From the NCBI RefSeq assembly GCF_049331405.1, contig NZ_CP186274.1, forward strand, positions 7,378,001-7,442,000: a stretch of 64,000 bases of DNA, given 5' to 3'. Positions 16,321-24,819 of the stretch are shown piece by piece. Within the stretch, counting starts at the first letter, position 1, and each line of letters starts with the position of its first letter. Under the pieces are notes generated by a model. The model ran no database searches and was not told the DNA's origin. It worked only from the letters and a program-made list of their open reading frames with translations. This stretch comes from PoT sp049331405 (lineage in GTDB: Bacteria; Planctomycetota; Planctomycetia; Isosphaerales; Isosphaeraceae). Position numbers and translations under genes: made by a program.

Positions 16321-17159
16321 GTACCTCGGAGTCTTCCGACCTCGATTCTTCGTCCCTCCGCATTCACGACGTCAGCATGTCGTTCCGCTCCGACAGTGGC
16401 TCGACGATGCTCGCGCTCGACCGCCTATCGCTCTCGGTGGCCGGCGGAGAGATGGTCGCCCTGATCGGGCCGAGCGGCTGCGGCAAGTCCACCCTGCTGC
16501 GACTGGTCGCCGGGCTCGATCGTCCTTCGTCGGGCGAGTTGCGGGTCGGCACGGAGCCGATCGAAGGGCCGAGCGCCGAGCGCGGCTTGATGTTCCAGGA
16601 CCCGAGCCTCTTCCCCTGGAAGAGCGTCCGGCGGAATATTGAGTCGGGCCTGGTGGCGCGTGGGGTCTTGCGGAAGCATCGCGACGAGGTCGAGGAATAC
16701 CTGCGACTGGTCGGGCTCGAGGCCTTCGCCGACGCCTATCCCCATCAGCTTTCCGGCGGGATGGCCCAGCGAGCCGCCCTGGCGCGGGCCTTGATCAATC
16801 ACCCCAAGTTGCTTCTGCTGGATGAACCGCTCGGGGCGCTCGACCAGTTCACGCGGATGCGGATGCAGGACGAGGTCATCCGGATCTGGCAGGCGAGGCG
16901 GACGACCATGATCCTCGTGACCCACGACATCGACGAGGCGCTCTACATGAGCGACCGGATCGTGATCATGACCCCGAGGCCGGGCCGCATCGATCGGATC
17001 CTCGACGTCCCGCTGGAGCGTCCTCGTCAGCGGAATGCACCGAGATTCCTGGAACTTCGCGCGGAAATCCTCGAGTTGCTCAATTTCGCCGAGCATCCAT
17101 CGCACAGCGATAAATCAAGCCTGGGCTTTCGTGCCTCGAGCGGGAGCGAAGGACGATGA
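16317..17159 (+). CDS. ABC transporter ATP-binding protein (SsuB/TauB/NrtD type)
   Basis: The GTG at 16317 overlaps the permease stop (GTGA) and gives 280 aa. Walker A is GPSGCGKST (51-59), the Q-loop is in FQDPSLFPW, the signature is LSGGMAQRAALARAL, Walker B is LLLLDEPLGALD, and the H-loop is VTHDIDEALYM. These are typical of importers for sulfonate, nitrate or thiamine-precursor-type ligands. The short C-terminal tail (after residue 265) is Ser/Gly-rich and variable. Its stop overlaps the next start by 4 bp (ATGA), so translational coupling continues into the TPR/FG-GAP gene. Confidence 0.93.
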   Translation: MSTSESSDLDSSSLRIHDVSMSFRSDSGSTMLALDRLSLSVAGGEMVALIGPSGCGKSTLLRLVAGLDRPSSGELRVGTEPIEGPSAERGLMFQDPSLFPWKSVRRNIESGLVARGVLRKHRDEVEEYLRLVGLEAFADAYPHQLSGGMAQRAALARALINHPKLLLLDEPLGALDQFTRMRMQDEVIRIWQARRTTMILVTHDIDEALYMSDRIVIMTPRPGRIDRILDVPLERPRQRNAPRFLELRAEILELLNFAEHPSHSDKSSLGFRASSGSEGR

Positions 17160-20100
17160 GCCGAGGCGTGCGCAAGGTGGTGGGCTACGGAGTCGCCCTG
17201 GGCCTGCTCGCCGGGCTGGGCGTGTCGATGGTGTTCGTCTACCGTCAAGCCGGCAATGGAATGCCGAAGCCGGGCTCACCGACGTATGAAGAGATGGTCG
17301 CGGCCTTCTCTTCTGGAGTCGCCGCGCTCGACACCGACGCCAACACGATCGCCCGCGACTCGCTCGAGCGGGCCACGAAGACCGTGCCCCTGGAGCCGGC
17401 GGCCTGGGCCGACCTCGGCCTGGCGCAGATCAGGCTCGGCGACTTCGAGAAGGCTCGAATCAGCCTGGATAAGGCCATGGTCCTCGCGCCGGAGAATGGG
17501 CCGATCCAGGCCCTGATGGCGCTCCTGGAGCAGCGTCGCGGTCGATTCTCGGAGGCCATCGCGCACCTCAAGCTCGCGATCCAGTACGACCCCAAGGACC
17601 TCCGCTCGCGTTATGCCCTCGCCAAGGAGATGGAACGTGAAGGGGGCGATGTCGCCGGGGCCTTCAAGATGCTGGGGAGCATCCTGGAGGTCGCGCCGAA
17701 GAACCTGGAGGCCCTGTTCGATCGGGCCCAACTGGCGACCAAGCTGAACGACAAGCAGGCCATCGCCGAGGTTGTGGAACGGCTCAGGCCGCTCTTGGCC
17801 AACTGGCCGGCGAATAGTCGAACGCTCTTCGCCGAACTGGAAACGGCGGCGGCCAAGAACCCCAAAGCCGTCACGATTCCGCTCCTCAGGTTGCGAAACA
17901 CGCTCGTTCGCTTCGACGACTATCAACAGAGCATCACCGCACTGAGCCTGCCGACCGGGACTGTCGGGGCGCCCCTGCACCAGTTCCTCAGGCTCCAGGT
18001 CCCCGCGGCAACGCCGGCCCCTCCGGATGAGACGCTCACCTTCGCCTTGGAATCATTGTCCGAGGAACCGAAGAAGGTGGGTGCGATCGCTCTCTTGCCG
18101 AATCCGCAGGACGGTACCTCGGTCGTGCTCGAGGCCGATGGCAAGGAATTGCGAAAAGCCGATGGTTCGGGGGTGATCGCCCCTTTCCCTGGCGGAGCCT
18201 CGGCGGCGGCACCCTCACCGCATGGAGTGGCCGTCGTCGACTGGAACTCCGACTATCGCCTCGACCTCGTGCTTGCGGGCTCAGGAGGTTTGCGGATCTT
18301 CCGTCAGAAGGAGGATGGGGCCTTCGAAGACGTGACTACCGCATCAAAACTGCCTCCCGAAGTCCTGAACGCCGACCTCTTCGGAGTCTGGGCGGCGGAC
18401 ATCGAGCTCGATGGGGATCTCGACTTCATCCTGGGCCTTCGGGCCGGTGCCACGGTCGTGGTCCGCAACCGGGGCGACGGTTCCTTCGAGCCGACCCAGC
18501 CTTTTGCTTCGGTGGCCAATCTCCGTGAATTCGCCTGGGCCGACCTCGACCACGACGGCGATCCCGACGCCGCGTTCCTCGACAATTCTGGCAAGCTCAT
18601 CGTCCTTGAAAACTCGCGTGCCGGCCGTTTCCGGAATCGCCCGGCTCCCGATGGCCTCGCGTCCCAGGGTGCCCTGGCCGTTGCGGACCTGAACGGCGAT
18701 GGCGTGATGGATCTCATGCTCGTCGATGCACAGGCCATTCGGCGGCTCTCGGATCGGGATCACGGCGAAGGCTGGGAACTTGCGGAAGTCGCCCGCATCT
18801 CGGCGGATGACGCGAAAGCCAAGACAGCGATCAAGCCGGGGGAAGCGCGTGCGTTCTCGGCCGACCTCGACAACAACGGGGGCATCGACCTTCTGATTTC
18901 CGACAGGACGGGAACGCGGATCTGGCTCCAGGATGCGGCCGGAGCCTATCGAGCGCTCGCGAGCCAGCTCCGCGTCGTGACGCTCTCCACCGGGGACCTG
19001 AACTCCGATGGGCGGCTCGAACTCGTCGGGCTCGATCCCGAGGGCAAGGCCGTTCGAGCCAACAACGGCGGCAAGCTCGCTTATGCCTGGATTGTCTTGC
19101 GGCCGAGGGCGGCCAAGGTCGTCGGGGATGGTCGGATCAACTCATTCGGAGTCGGCGGCGAGTTTCAGGTGCGGGCGGGCTTGCTGGTTCAGACCCAGGT
19201 CATCGCCGGGCCGTTCGTTCACTTCGGCCTCGGGTTGCAAAAGGGGGCGGACGTGGCCCGCGTCGTCTGGCCGAATGGCACGACGCAGGCCGAGTTCGCC
19301 ACGAAAGCCAACGACTCGATCCACGCAGAGCAGCGGCTCAAGGGTTCGTGCCCGTTCGTCTACGCCAATGATGGGTCGGGCGTCCACTTCGTGACCGACT
19401 TTCTCTGGCGCTCGCCGCTGGGCTTGCGGATCAACGCCCAGGACACGGCCGGCGTGGGGCAGACGGAGGACTGGATCAAGATCCGCGGCGATCAACTCGT
19501 CCCCTTGAAGTCAACCGGGGGCGAGGATGAGTACGATCTGCGGATCACCGCCGAGTTGTGGGAAACCCATTACTGGGATCACGTCTCCCTCATGGTGGTG
19601 GACCATCCCAAGGAGATCGAGGTCTTCGTCGACGAGCGATTCGCACGCAAGCCTCCGACGTTGGCAGTCCACGCGATGATCGGGTTAAAGCCGGTCGCCT
19701 CGGCCCGCGATGATAAGGGCCTCGATGTGACTGACCGCATCCGGTCTCGCGATGGCGACTTCCTCGACACCTTCGGCCGAGGCTTCTACCAGGGCGTGAC
19801 CCGCGACCACTGGGTCGAGGTTGAGCTCGGGGACGACCTGCCGAAGGATGGCAAGCTCACCCTGATCGCCCAGGGCTGGATTCATCCCACCGACAGTTCC
19901 ATCAACGTGGCGCTCGGTCAGGGGACGCACGAGCCGCCTCGCGGCCTCGTCCTCGAAGCCCTGAAAGATGATGGGTCGTGGGGCGTCGTCCGCGACGACA
20001 TCGGGTTCCCGGCCGGGAAGAACAAGACGATCCTGATCGACCTCGACGGCGTTTTGCGTCCGGGAAAATCGAAGAAGATCCGGCTGCGGACGAATCTGGA

Positions 20101-20668
20101 GATCTACTGGGACGCGCTGTTCATCGCGGCCTTGAACCCAAAGGCGGAACTCAAGACTCAGCGGCTCTCGCCGAGCGTGGCCGAATTGAGACATCGGGGG
20201 TATTCCCTGATGACTCAGAAGGACCAGTCCTCGCCCGAGATCCCGCGATACGATATGCTGATGGGTGAGGGTCAGCGCTGGAACGACTTAATCGGTCTCT
20301 ACACTCGGTTCGGCGACGTCGCCGAGCTGATCGAGAAAGTCGACGATCGCTACGTCATCGCGAACGCGGGGGATGAGTTGATGCTTCGCTTCCCGGCACC
20401 CCCCGCCCCGCCCGACGGCTGGACTCGCGACTTCGTCCTGATCGGCGACGGATGGAACAAGGACGGCGACTACAACACGGCGTTCTCGAAGACGGTGCTC
20501 CCGCTCCCCTCGCACGCGAGGCCGGAGTACGACAAGGCGCCGGGCGAACTCGAGGACGACCCCGTCTTCCGGGCACATCCCGACGATTGGCAGCGGTTTC
20601 ATACGCGGTATGTCTCGCCGCGAGTCTTCTTCCAGGGGCTCGGGCCGACGCCTGCCTCGAATCCATAG
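17156..20668 (+). CDS. Membrane-anchored TPR/FG-GAP/ASPIC-UnbV protein with long unassigned C-terminus
   Basis: 1170 aa. One N-terminal membrane helix (VALGLLAGLGVSMVFVY, residues 9-27) anchors it, presumably with the bulk outside the cytoplasm. Residues 40-240 are TPR-like helical repeats (PAAWADLGLAQIRLGDFEKA, FSEAIAHLKLAIQYDP). Residues 360-640 carry FG-GAP/VCBS repeats with Asp-rich Ca-binding loops (DIELDGDLDF, DLDHDGDPDA, DLNGDGVMDL, DLNSDGRLEL). An ASPIC/UnbV-type segment follows (VVWPNGTTQAEF). The last 400 residues match nothing I recognise and end in HTRYVSPRVFFQGL. The ATGA overlap with the ATPase gene argues for co-expression with the transporter; a surface interaction or scaffold role is inference. 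Confidence 0.8.
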   Translation: MSRGVRKVVGYGVALGLLAGLGVSMVFVYRQAGNGMPKPGSPTYEEMVAAFSSGVAALDTDANTIARDSLERATKTVPLEPAAWADLGLAQIRLGDFEKARISLDKAMVLAPENGPIQALMALLEQRRGRFSEAIAHLKLAIQYDPKDLRSRYALAKEMEREGGDVAGAFKMLGSILEVAPKNLEALFDRAQLATKLNDKQAIAEVVERLRPLLANWPANSRTLFAELETAAAKNPKAVTIPLLRLRNTLVRFDDYQQSITALSLPTGTVGAPLHQFLRLQVPAATPAPPDETLTFALESLSEEPKKVGAIALLPNPQDGTSVVLEADGKELRKADGSGVIAPFPGGASAAAPSPHGVAVVDWNSDYRLDLVLAGSGGLRIFRQKEDGAFEDVTTASKLPPEVLNADLFGVWAADIELDGDLDFILGLRAGATVVVRNRGDGSFEPTQPFASVANLREFAWADLDHDGDPDAAFLDNSGKLIVLENSRAGRFRNRPAPDGLASQGALAVADLNGDGVMDLMLVDAQAIRRLSDRDHGEGWELAEVARISADDAKAKTAIKPGEARAFSADLDNNGGIDLLISDRTGTRIWLQDAAGAYRALASQLRVVTLSTGDLNSDGRLELVGLDPEGKAVRANNGGKLAYAWIVLRPRAAKVVGDGRINSFGVGGEFQVRAGLLVQTQVIAGPFVHFGLGLQKGADVARVVWPNGTTQAEFATKANDSIHAEQRLKGSCPFVYANDGSGVHFVTDFLWRSPLGLRINAQDTAGVGQTEDWIKIRGDQLVPLKSTGGEDEYDLRITAELWETHYWDHVSLMVVDHPKEIEVFVDERFARKPPTLAVHAMIGLKPVASARDDKGLDVTDRIRSRDGDFLDTFGRGFYQGVTRDHWVEVELGDDLPKDGKLTLIAQGWIHPTDSSINVALGQGTHEPPRGLVLEALKDDGSWGVVRDDIGFPAGKNKTILIDLDGVLRPGKSKKIRLRTNLEIYWDALFIAALNPKAELKTQRLSPSVAELRHRGYSLMTQKDQSSPEIPRYDMLMGEGQRWNDLIGLYTRFGDVAELIEKVDDRYVIANAGDELMLRFPAPPAPPDGWTRDFVLIGDGWNKDGDYNTAFSKTVLPLPSHARPEYDKAPGELEDDPVFRAHPDDWQRFHTRYVSPRVFFQGLGPTPASNP

Positions 20669-20687
20669 CGAATCGGAGTCGATACTC

Positions 20688-22490
20688 ATGCCCCAGGGCT
20701 TAGGCCGCATCGCGGCATTCGTGCTCTTCGTGGGCCTCCTGGCTGCCATCCTGGTGCTCAACCGCAACAACACGACGACGGAGGGGACTGCCCCAGCGTC
20801 GACGTCGAGCCAGAAGGCGGAGGGACGGCCACGTTACGGATTCCAATACGAAGAGGTCTCCAAATCTGCCGGCATTGATTTCGTCCACGAGGCCCCGACT
20901 CTCGACGCCAAGCTCGACCACATCATGCCCCAGATCGCCTCGATGGGGGCGGGCGTGTCGACGGTCGACTTCGATCGCGACGGCTGGCAGGACCTCTACT
21001 TCACGAACAGCAAGGAAGGGGGCCTGAACCGGCTCTACCGGAACAAGCAGGACGGGACCTTCGAAGACGTCGCGGGCGTCCTCGGCGTGGCCGACGTCAA
21101 TCGCGCCGAGACGGGCGTCTCGATGGGCTCGGTCTGGGGCGATTACGACAACGACGGATATGAGGACCTGTTCCTCTACAAGTGGGGCCGCCCCGAGCTC
21201 TTCCACAATGAAGCCGGCAAGGGTTTCACGCGTGCCACCGACGCGACTGGCCTCCCCAAATGGGTGAATGCCGGGTGTGCGACCTGGGTCGACTTCGACC
21301 GCGACGGCAAGCTCGACCTCTTCATCGGCGGTTACTGGGCCGACGACCTGGACCTCTGGCATCTCAACACCACAAAGATGATGCCGGAGAGCTTCGAGTA
21401 CGCCCGCAACGGCGGCAAGAAATACCTCTTCCGCAATGCCGGGGATGGGAAGTTCGAGGACATCGCCAGGACCGTCGGGCTGGAGAGCAACCGTTGGGCG
21501 CTCTGCGTCTCGGCGGCCGACCTGCGGGGCACCGGCTTCCCTGACCTCATCGTTGCCAATGACTACGGGGTGTCGGAGTTCTTCGCCAACGACGGCGGCA
21601 AGCGAGTCCGCGAGGTTGGGAAGACAACGGGGATCGGCTACGCCCCCAAGAGCGGCATGAACGTCAGCTTCGGCGACGTCTTCAACCAGGGCCGGTTTTC
21701 GATCTATGTGACTAACATCTCGGAGGAAGGCGTCCTGATCCAGGGGAATAACCTCTGGGTGCCCAAGGAAGGAACGACCGGCGACGGCCTGCAGTACGAC
21801 AACCTCGCACGGGAGATGGGCGTTGAGTTGGGAGGCTGGAGCTTCGGGGCGCAGTTCGGCGACTTGAACAACGACGGAACCCAGGACCTGATCCTGACCA
21901 ACGGCTACATCTCGGCGTCCAAGGACGCAAGTTACTGGTATGATTACTCGGTGATCGCGGGCGGACACTCCTCGATCATCTCCGACGCCAAGAACTGGCC
22001 GGCGATGCAGGGGAAGAGCCTCTCAGGCTACCAGCAGAAGAAGATCTGGCTCAACGATGGGGCGGGCCACTTCGCCGACGTCGCCCAGGCCGTGGGATAC
22101 AGCGATCTGCACGACGGCCGCGGCGTCGTGCTCGCGGACCTCTGGAACCGAGGGGTGCTCGACATGGTCGTCGCCAATCAGAAGGGGCCCGCGCTCGTCT
22201 ACAAGAACTCGGCCTCGAGCGACAACGGCTGGATCGGCTTCGACCTCCGGGGCAAGACCTCGAATCGGAGCGCCATCGGGGCGGAAGTGCGGGTCTTCTG
22301 GAACGGGCAGCAGCAGTTGCAGCAGGTTTCCGGCGGGGTCGGGTACGCGGCGCAGAGTCCTCGTACTTTGCATTTCGGCCTCGGCAAGGAACCGAAGCTG
22401 GAAAAGGCCGTCATCAAGTGGCCCTCGGGCAAGGAACAGGTCATCCCGTCCCCGGCTCCGGGGCGCGTTCATTCGGTGGAGGAATCGTGA
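20688..22490 (+). CDS. CRTAC1-family FG-GAP/ASPIC-UnbV protein
   Basis: 600 aa from the ATG at 20688. An N-terminal membrane helix (IAAFVLFVGLLAAILVL) is followed by a Thr/Ser-rich linker, and from residue 50 by a beta-propeller of FG-GAP repeats with Ca-binding loops (DFDRDGWQDLYF, DYDNDGYEDLFLY, DFDRDGKLDLFIG, DLNNDGTQDLIL). Residues 510-590 are the ASPIC/UnbV domain (SAIGAEVRVFWNG, VIKWPSGKEQ). The family is widespread in planctomycetes and of unknown function. It lies 19 bp after the TPR/FG-GAP gene and overlaps the RnfD-like gene by 4 bp, so both propeller proteins belong to the transporter operon. Confidence 0.88.
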   Translation: MPQGLGRIAAFVLFVGLLAAILVLNRNNTTTEGTAPASTSSQKAEGRPRYGFQYEEVSKSAGIDFVHEAPTLDAKLDHIMPQIASMGAGVSTVDFDRDGWQDLYFTNSKEGGLNRLYRNKQDGTFEDVAGVLGVADVNRAETGVSMGSVWGDYDNDGYEDLFLYKWGRPELFHNEAGKGFTRATDATGLPKWVNAGCATWVDFDRDGKLDLFIGGYWADDLDLWHLNTTKMMPESFEYARNGGKKYLFRNAGDGKFEDIARTVGLESNRWALCVSAADLRGTGFPDLIVANDYGVSEFFANDGGKRVREVGKTTGIGYAPKSGMNVSFGDVFNQGRFSIYVTNISEEGVLIQGNNLWVPKEGTTGDGLQYDNLAREMGVELGGWSFGAQFGDLNNDGTQDLILTNGYISASKDASYWYDYSVIAGGHSSIISDAKNWPAMQGKSLSGYQQKKIWLNDGAGHFADVAQAVGYSDLHDGRGVVLADLWNRGVLDMVVANQKGPALVYKNSASSDNGWIGFDLRGKTSNRSAIGAEVRVFWNGQQQLQQVSGGVGYAAQSPRTLHFGLGKEPKLEKAVIKWPSGKEQVIPSPAPGRVHSVEES

Positions 22491-23383
22491 AACCAGCCAT
22501 CGCCGTGATCGACACGCCCCCTTCGCAGGCGACAGCCCCCGTTGCCGAGCCGAAACCCTCGATGACGCATCGCCTGCGCAAGCTCTTGACGTTCGAAAAC
22601 CGGTACATGCCGCCGTTTCTCATCACGTGCATCTTGCTCGTGGGGCAGATCGGCTACGGTTTCCTCGAGAGCTACTCGCGGACCTTGCTGGCCATCGGCT
22701 GCAGCATCGGCATGGAGTTGCTCCTCGCCCGACTGCTCGTCGGCCAGTGGCCCCACCTCGCGAGTGCCTACATCTCGGGGATCAGCGTCGGGATCCTGAT
22801 CCGATCGCCGGCCTTCTGGCCCTACGCCCTCTGCAGCCTGCTCTCGATCACGTCGAAGTATGCGATCCGCTGGCACGGTCGGCACATCTGGAATCCGTCG
22901 AACCTCGGCGTCAGCGTGATGCTGCTCCTCGCGCCTGCGACCGTCGCGACGCTCAGCGTACAGTGGGGCAACACGATCTGGCCGATGCTGGTCGTCTGGA
23001 CCCTGGGATCCGTGATTATCTGGCGGCTCCGCCGTTTCCACATCTGCGCGACGTACGTCGCGTCGTTCGTGGCCCTGTCATACGTCCGCAGCGTCTTCAC
23101 GGGCTCCCCCTGGCTGGCACAGGTTGCGCCGATCACCGGGCCGATGTATCAACTCTTCGTCTTCTTCATGATCACGGACCCGAAGACGACAGTACGGACC
23201 AAGTGGGGACAATGCCTCGTCGCGTTCCTCGTCGCTCTGGTCGAGATGACGCTGAGGCTGAACCGCGTCGTCCACGCCCCCTATTTCGCCCTCTTCATCG
23301 TCGGGCCGATGGCGAACATCATCGAGATCTGGTGGAATCAGCGCCACAAGGCGCCCACCACGTCTCCATCGCTGGCGGCCTGA
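22487..23383 (+). CDS. RnfD/NqrB-like membrane protein without other Rnf/Nqr subunits
   Basis: The GTG at 22487, behind GGTGGAGGA, gives 298 aa overlapping the CRTAC1 stop by 4 bp. After a 45-residue Pro/Ala-rich N-terminus come eight to nine hydrophobic helices. HIWNPSNLGVSVMLLLAP and FVFFMITDPKTTVRTKWGQ match the conserved helices of NqrB/RnfD; the latter is the region of the flavin-linked Thr in those ion pumps, here ending DPKTT. No rnfABCEG or nqr genes are nearby, so it is not a standard Rnf complex. It may bind flavin or a quinone and pass electrons across the membrane for the cluster (inference). Confidence 0.8.
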   Translation: MKPAIAVIDTPPSQATAPVAEPKPSMTHRLRKLLTFENRYMPPFLITCILLVGQIGYGFLESYSRTLLAIGCSIGMELLLARLLVGQWPHLASAYISGISVGILIRSPAFWPYALCSLLSITSKYAIRWHGRHIWNPSNLGVSVMLLLAPATVATLSVQWGNTIWPMLVVWTLGSVIIWRLRRFHICATYVASFVALSYVRSVFTGSPWLAQVAPITGPMYQLFVFFMITDPKTTVRTKWGQCLVAFLVALVEMTLRLNRVVHAPYFALFIVGPMANIIEIWWNQRHKAPTTSPSLAA

Positions 23384-23435
23384 TCGAGCCACCGTTTTCG
23401 CGACAACCTTCTCCTGGACTCAGAGGTCTCGGCCC

Positions 23436-24806
23436 ATGCTGCAAGGCGTTGAGAGACTGGACGACCTGATCGGCCCGCGAGAGTCGGGCCTGACCGGAGC
23501 GACGCTCGCCGAAGTCGAGTCGGCCGTCCATCGTTGCGACCTGGAACGCCTCGGTTCGACCGAAGGACACTTCGCCGCCGTCACCCGCGAGGGTCAGACC
23601 GTCCGCCTGGCGAGGACCATCGGCCTCCCCTTGCGGTACTTCGTCGCCAAGCGATACCACGGCCCCTACCTCGTCGTCGCGGATCGGATCGACCGGCTCT
23701 ACGACTACTGCTGCGAACTCAAGATCGGCTGGCAGTTCGACCCCCTCTACACCCGGATGATCCCGGCGCACTACCTCGTCGAGATCGACCAGATCGGCTG
23801 TCCGGACCCGATCCCCCGCTATCATCGTTTCTTCAACCCTGAGATCGCCAAGGGGCCTGTCGAAATCGAGGCGGCTGGCGAGGCCTACGTCCGGGCGGCC
23901 TACGAGTCCGCCAAGGATTGGTTGGCGGGCGTCCCCGACGGCCAGACCATCGCCGTCCTCTTCTCGGGCGGCGTCGATAGCGGCTCGATCTTCCTGATCG
24001 CCCGCAAGGCCCTGACCGACCTCGGCCGCGACCCGAACCTCGTCCGCGGCTACACGCTCGACCTCGGCGGCGGCCAGGACGCCGCGCAGGCCGAGACATG
24101 GATGCGAGAACTCGGGTTCGAAGGCCAGTGGGATAAGATCTCGCTGGAAGGGGTCACCCCCGACCTCGAGAAGGCTATCGCCACCATCGAGGACTATCAC
24201 CCCCTCGACGTCGAGTGCGCCGCGACCTCGCTGGCTTTGCTCGAAGCGATCCGGAAACGCGACTCGAGCGTCCGCTACCTCTTGGATGGCGACGGCGGCG
24301 ACGAGAACCTCAAGTCGTATCCGCTGGAGGACTCGGACCTGACGATCTCGAGCGTCCTTCGCAATCCCCTGCTCTACCAGGAAGGCTGGGGGATCGACGC
24401 CATTAAGCACAGCCAGACCTACTCGGGCGGGCTCTCGCGTTCGTACGTGCGCACGTATGCCCCCGCGCAGAAGCTCGGCTTCAACGCCTTCAGCCCGTAC
24501 TCGACGCGAAGGGCGATCGCGAAGGCCGCGGCCATGCCGTTCGAGACATGGCTGAACGGCGACGCCGGGCGGCTCAACACCCTCAAGTCCGACGTCGTTC
24601 GTGCGGGCGTCGAGGCCGTCACGGGCATCGCGATGCCGGTCTTCCCCAAGCGACGATTCCAGGACGGGGCCGGCGAGAGCTACCGCCAGTGGAAGGTCAG
24701 CAAGTCCTGGTGCCGTCAGGTCTTCCTGCGTCAGTGGGAGGAGCGGCTCAAGGTCGCCTGGTCGCCGTTCGCCGAGCGAGTTTCTGGGAACGCGATGCCT
24801 GTCTGA
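23436..24806 (+). CDS. Asparagine-synthetase-like ATPase lacking the glutaminase nucleophile
   Basis: 456 aa. The C-terminal two thirds carry the asparagine synthase PP-loop SGGVDS (177-182) and DGDGGDENLKSY, which is where family members bind ATP and aspartate. The N-terminal 130 residues resemble a shortened class II glutamine amidotransferase fold (EGHFAAVTREGQ, LRYFVAKRYHGPYLVVAD) but no Cys stands at position 2, so glutamine hydrolysis is not expected. Beta-lactam synthetase and lasso-peptide cyclases show the same loss. The protein may therefore adenylate a carboxylate for another nucleophile; the substrate is unknown. It starts 53 bp after the RnfD-like gene and is followed by a radical SAM gene. 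Confidence 0.82.
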   Translation: MLQGVERLDDLIGPRESGLTGATLAEVESAVHRCDLERLGSTEGHFAAVTREGQTVRLARTIGLPLRYFVAKRYHGPYLVVADRIDRLYDYCCELKIGWQFDPLYTRMIPAHYLVEIDQIGCPDPIPRYHRFFNPEIAKGPVEIEAAGEAYVRAAYESAKDWLAGVPDGQTIAVLFSGGVDSGSIFLIARKALTDLGRDPNLVRGYTLDLGGGQDAAQAETWMRELGFEGQWDKISLEGVTPDLEKAIATIEDYHPLDVECAATSLALLEAIRKRDSSVRYLLDGDGGDENLKSYPLEDSDLTISSVLRNPLLYQEGWGIDAIKHSQTYSGGLSRSYVRTYAPAQKLGFNAFSPYSTRRAIAKAAAMPFETWLNGDAGRLNTLKSDVVRAGVEAVTGIAMPVFPKRRFQDGAGESYRQWKVSKSWCRQVFLRQWEERLKVAWSPFAERVSGNAMPV

Positions 24807-24819
24807 ACCGGCCTTTGAT

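Noticed and set aside
22487..23383. Part of a complete Rnf or Nqr complex
   Set aside because: No other subunit gene occurs within the window; flanking genes are unrelated.
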